A stretch of DNA of 6,147 nt. Origin: Opitutus sp. GAS368. GTDB lineage: Bacteria; Verrucomicrobiota; Verrucomicrobiia; Opitutales; Opitutaceae. The stretch is from positions 1 to 6,147 of the forward strand of contig CAMATV010000206.1 in NCBI GenBank assembly GCA_945861235.1. The letters are read 5' to 3'. How positions within the stretch are numbered: the stretch's first letter is position 1; each line of letters starts with the position of its first letter. A program made the position numbers and the translations under genes. The notes beneath the pieces are model-generated. The model had not been told where the DNA came from, made no database searches, and saw only the letters and a program-made list of their open reading frames with translations. Positions 5,972 through 6,147 of the stretch are shown in pieces.

Positions 5972-6147
5972 TCAGGCCTCGAGTTCGGAGATGTTTTTCC
6001 CGCCGGCTTTTTCAAGCAGGGCCTTGGTGTTGGCGAGATTGAAGCGCGGATCGCGCGTCTCAATGACGATAAAAAACTGATCATCCATGCCGCGGCGGAT
6101 GTGCTCGTATTTCAGCACCGCGTGATAGGGCATGGGCAGGCCGTTGA
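5972..6147 (-). CDS. actD: Alternative complex III subunit ActD, C-terminal part (gene continues beyond the window)
   Basis: ActD is a small two-helix membrane subunit of ACIII (DUF3341 family). Only its last 57 residues are in the window, read from 6145 down to a TGA at 5974-5972. They begin NGLPMPYHAVLKYE and include DQFFIVIETRDPRFN, and the protein ends ISELEA. This matches the family's conserved PMPYHPVF, then RFFLCIEATDPxFD, then a short helix and a terminal SEVEA-type end. The 5' portion with the two membrane helices is outside the window. The assignment is supported by actE and actF following in the canonical order D-E-F. Three bases separate its stop from the actE start. Confidence 0.9.
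   Translation of the reverse strand, partial: NGLPMPYHAVLKYEHIRRGMDDQFFIVIETRDPRFNLANTKALLEKAGGKNISELEA

Larger units (their letters stand above)
969..6147 (-). other. ACIII plus cbb3-like respiratory operon (act genes, accessory gene, CcoN-like, CcoO-like, cytochrome c)
   Basis: Seven same-strand genes are joined by 4-bp ATGA overlaps (actE/actF, CcoN-like/CcoO-like, CcoO-like/cytochrome c), one 8-bp overlap (actF/110-aa gene), and gaps of 3 bp (actD/actE) and 13 bp (110-aa gene/CcoN-like). They end at a single hairpin terminator. The promoter and the actA-C genes must lie upstream, beyond 6147. The spacing argues for one transcript and co-production of the ACIII subunits with the ligand-poor oxidase-like subunits. 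Confidence 0.85.

Overview
The window looks like chromosomal DNA from a Gram-negative bacterium whose respiratory chain uses alternative complex III (ACIII). Two things suggest this: a lipopolysaccharide heptose epimerase gene, and an act-type gene run followed by a cbb3-related module. The gene mix and the GC-rich, compact, overlapping layout remind me of Verrucomicrobiota (Opitutales-like). That placement is an impression from memory and could not be tested here.

Layout: positions 1-869 on the + strand carry the 3' part of an ADP-L-glycero-D-manno-heptose 6-epimerase gene (hldD), cut by the window edge. A 99-bp convergent intergenic stretch (870-968) holds a perfect 10-bp hairpin terminator. 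Everything from 6147 down to 969 is one tightly packed minus-strand operon. In transcription order it encodes the ActD C-terminus (partial), the ActE monoheme cytochrome c, ActF (NrfD-like 10-helix membrane subunit), a 110-aa single-helix protein, a CcoN-like 12-helix protein, a CcoO-like anchored cytochrome c, and a second anchored monoheme cytochrome c. Gene junctions are ATGA overlaps, an 8-bp overlap, or gaps of 3-13 bp, so the genes are almost certainly co-transcribed and translationally coupled.

ACIII oxidises quinol and passes electrons to cytochrome c or directly to an oxidase, so a linked cbb3-type oxidase would normally be read as its terminal partner. The unusual point is that the CcoN-like protein, although it aligns without gaps to cbb3 subunit I around each ligand helix, has lost nearly every cofactor ligand. 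The low-spin heme b histidines are Ala67 and Gln342, the heme b3 histidine is Gln340, two of three CuB histidines are Gln208 and Arg258, and the active-site tyrosine is Gly. Its CcoO-like partner has no methionine beyond the start codons, and a histidine (His146) sits where the axial Met should be. The downstream module therefore looks like a catalytically dead, possibly cofactor-free relative of cbb3 oxidase. It may have been repurposed as a membrane scaffold or electron-wiring module attached to ACIII, with two c-type cytochromes as electron carriers. This is the main candidate for an under-described system in the window.
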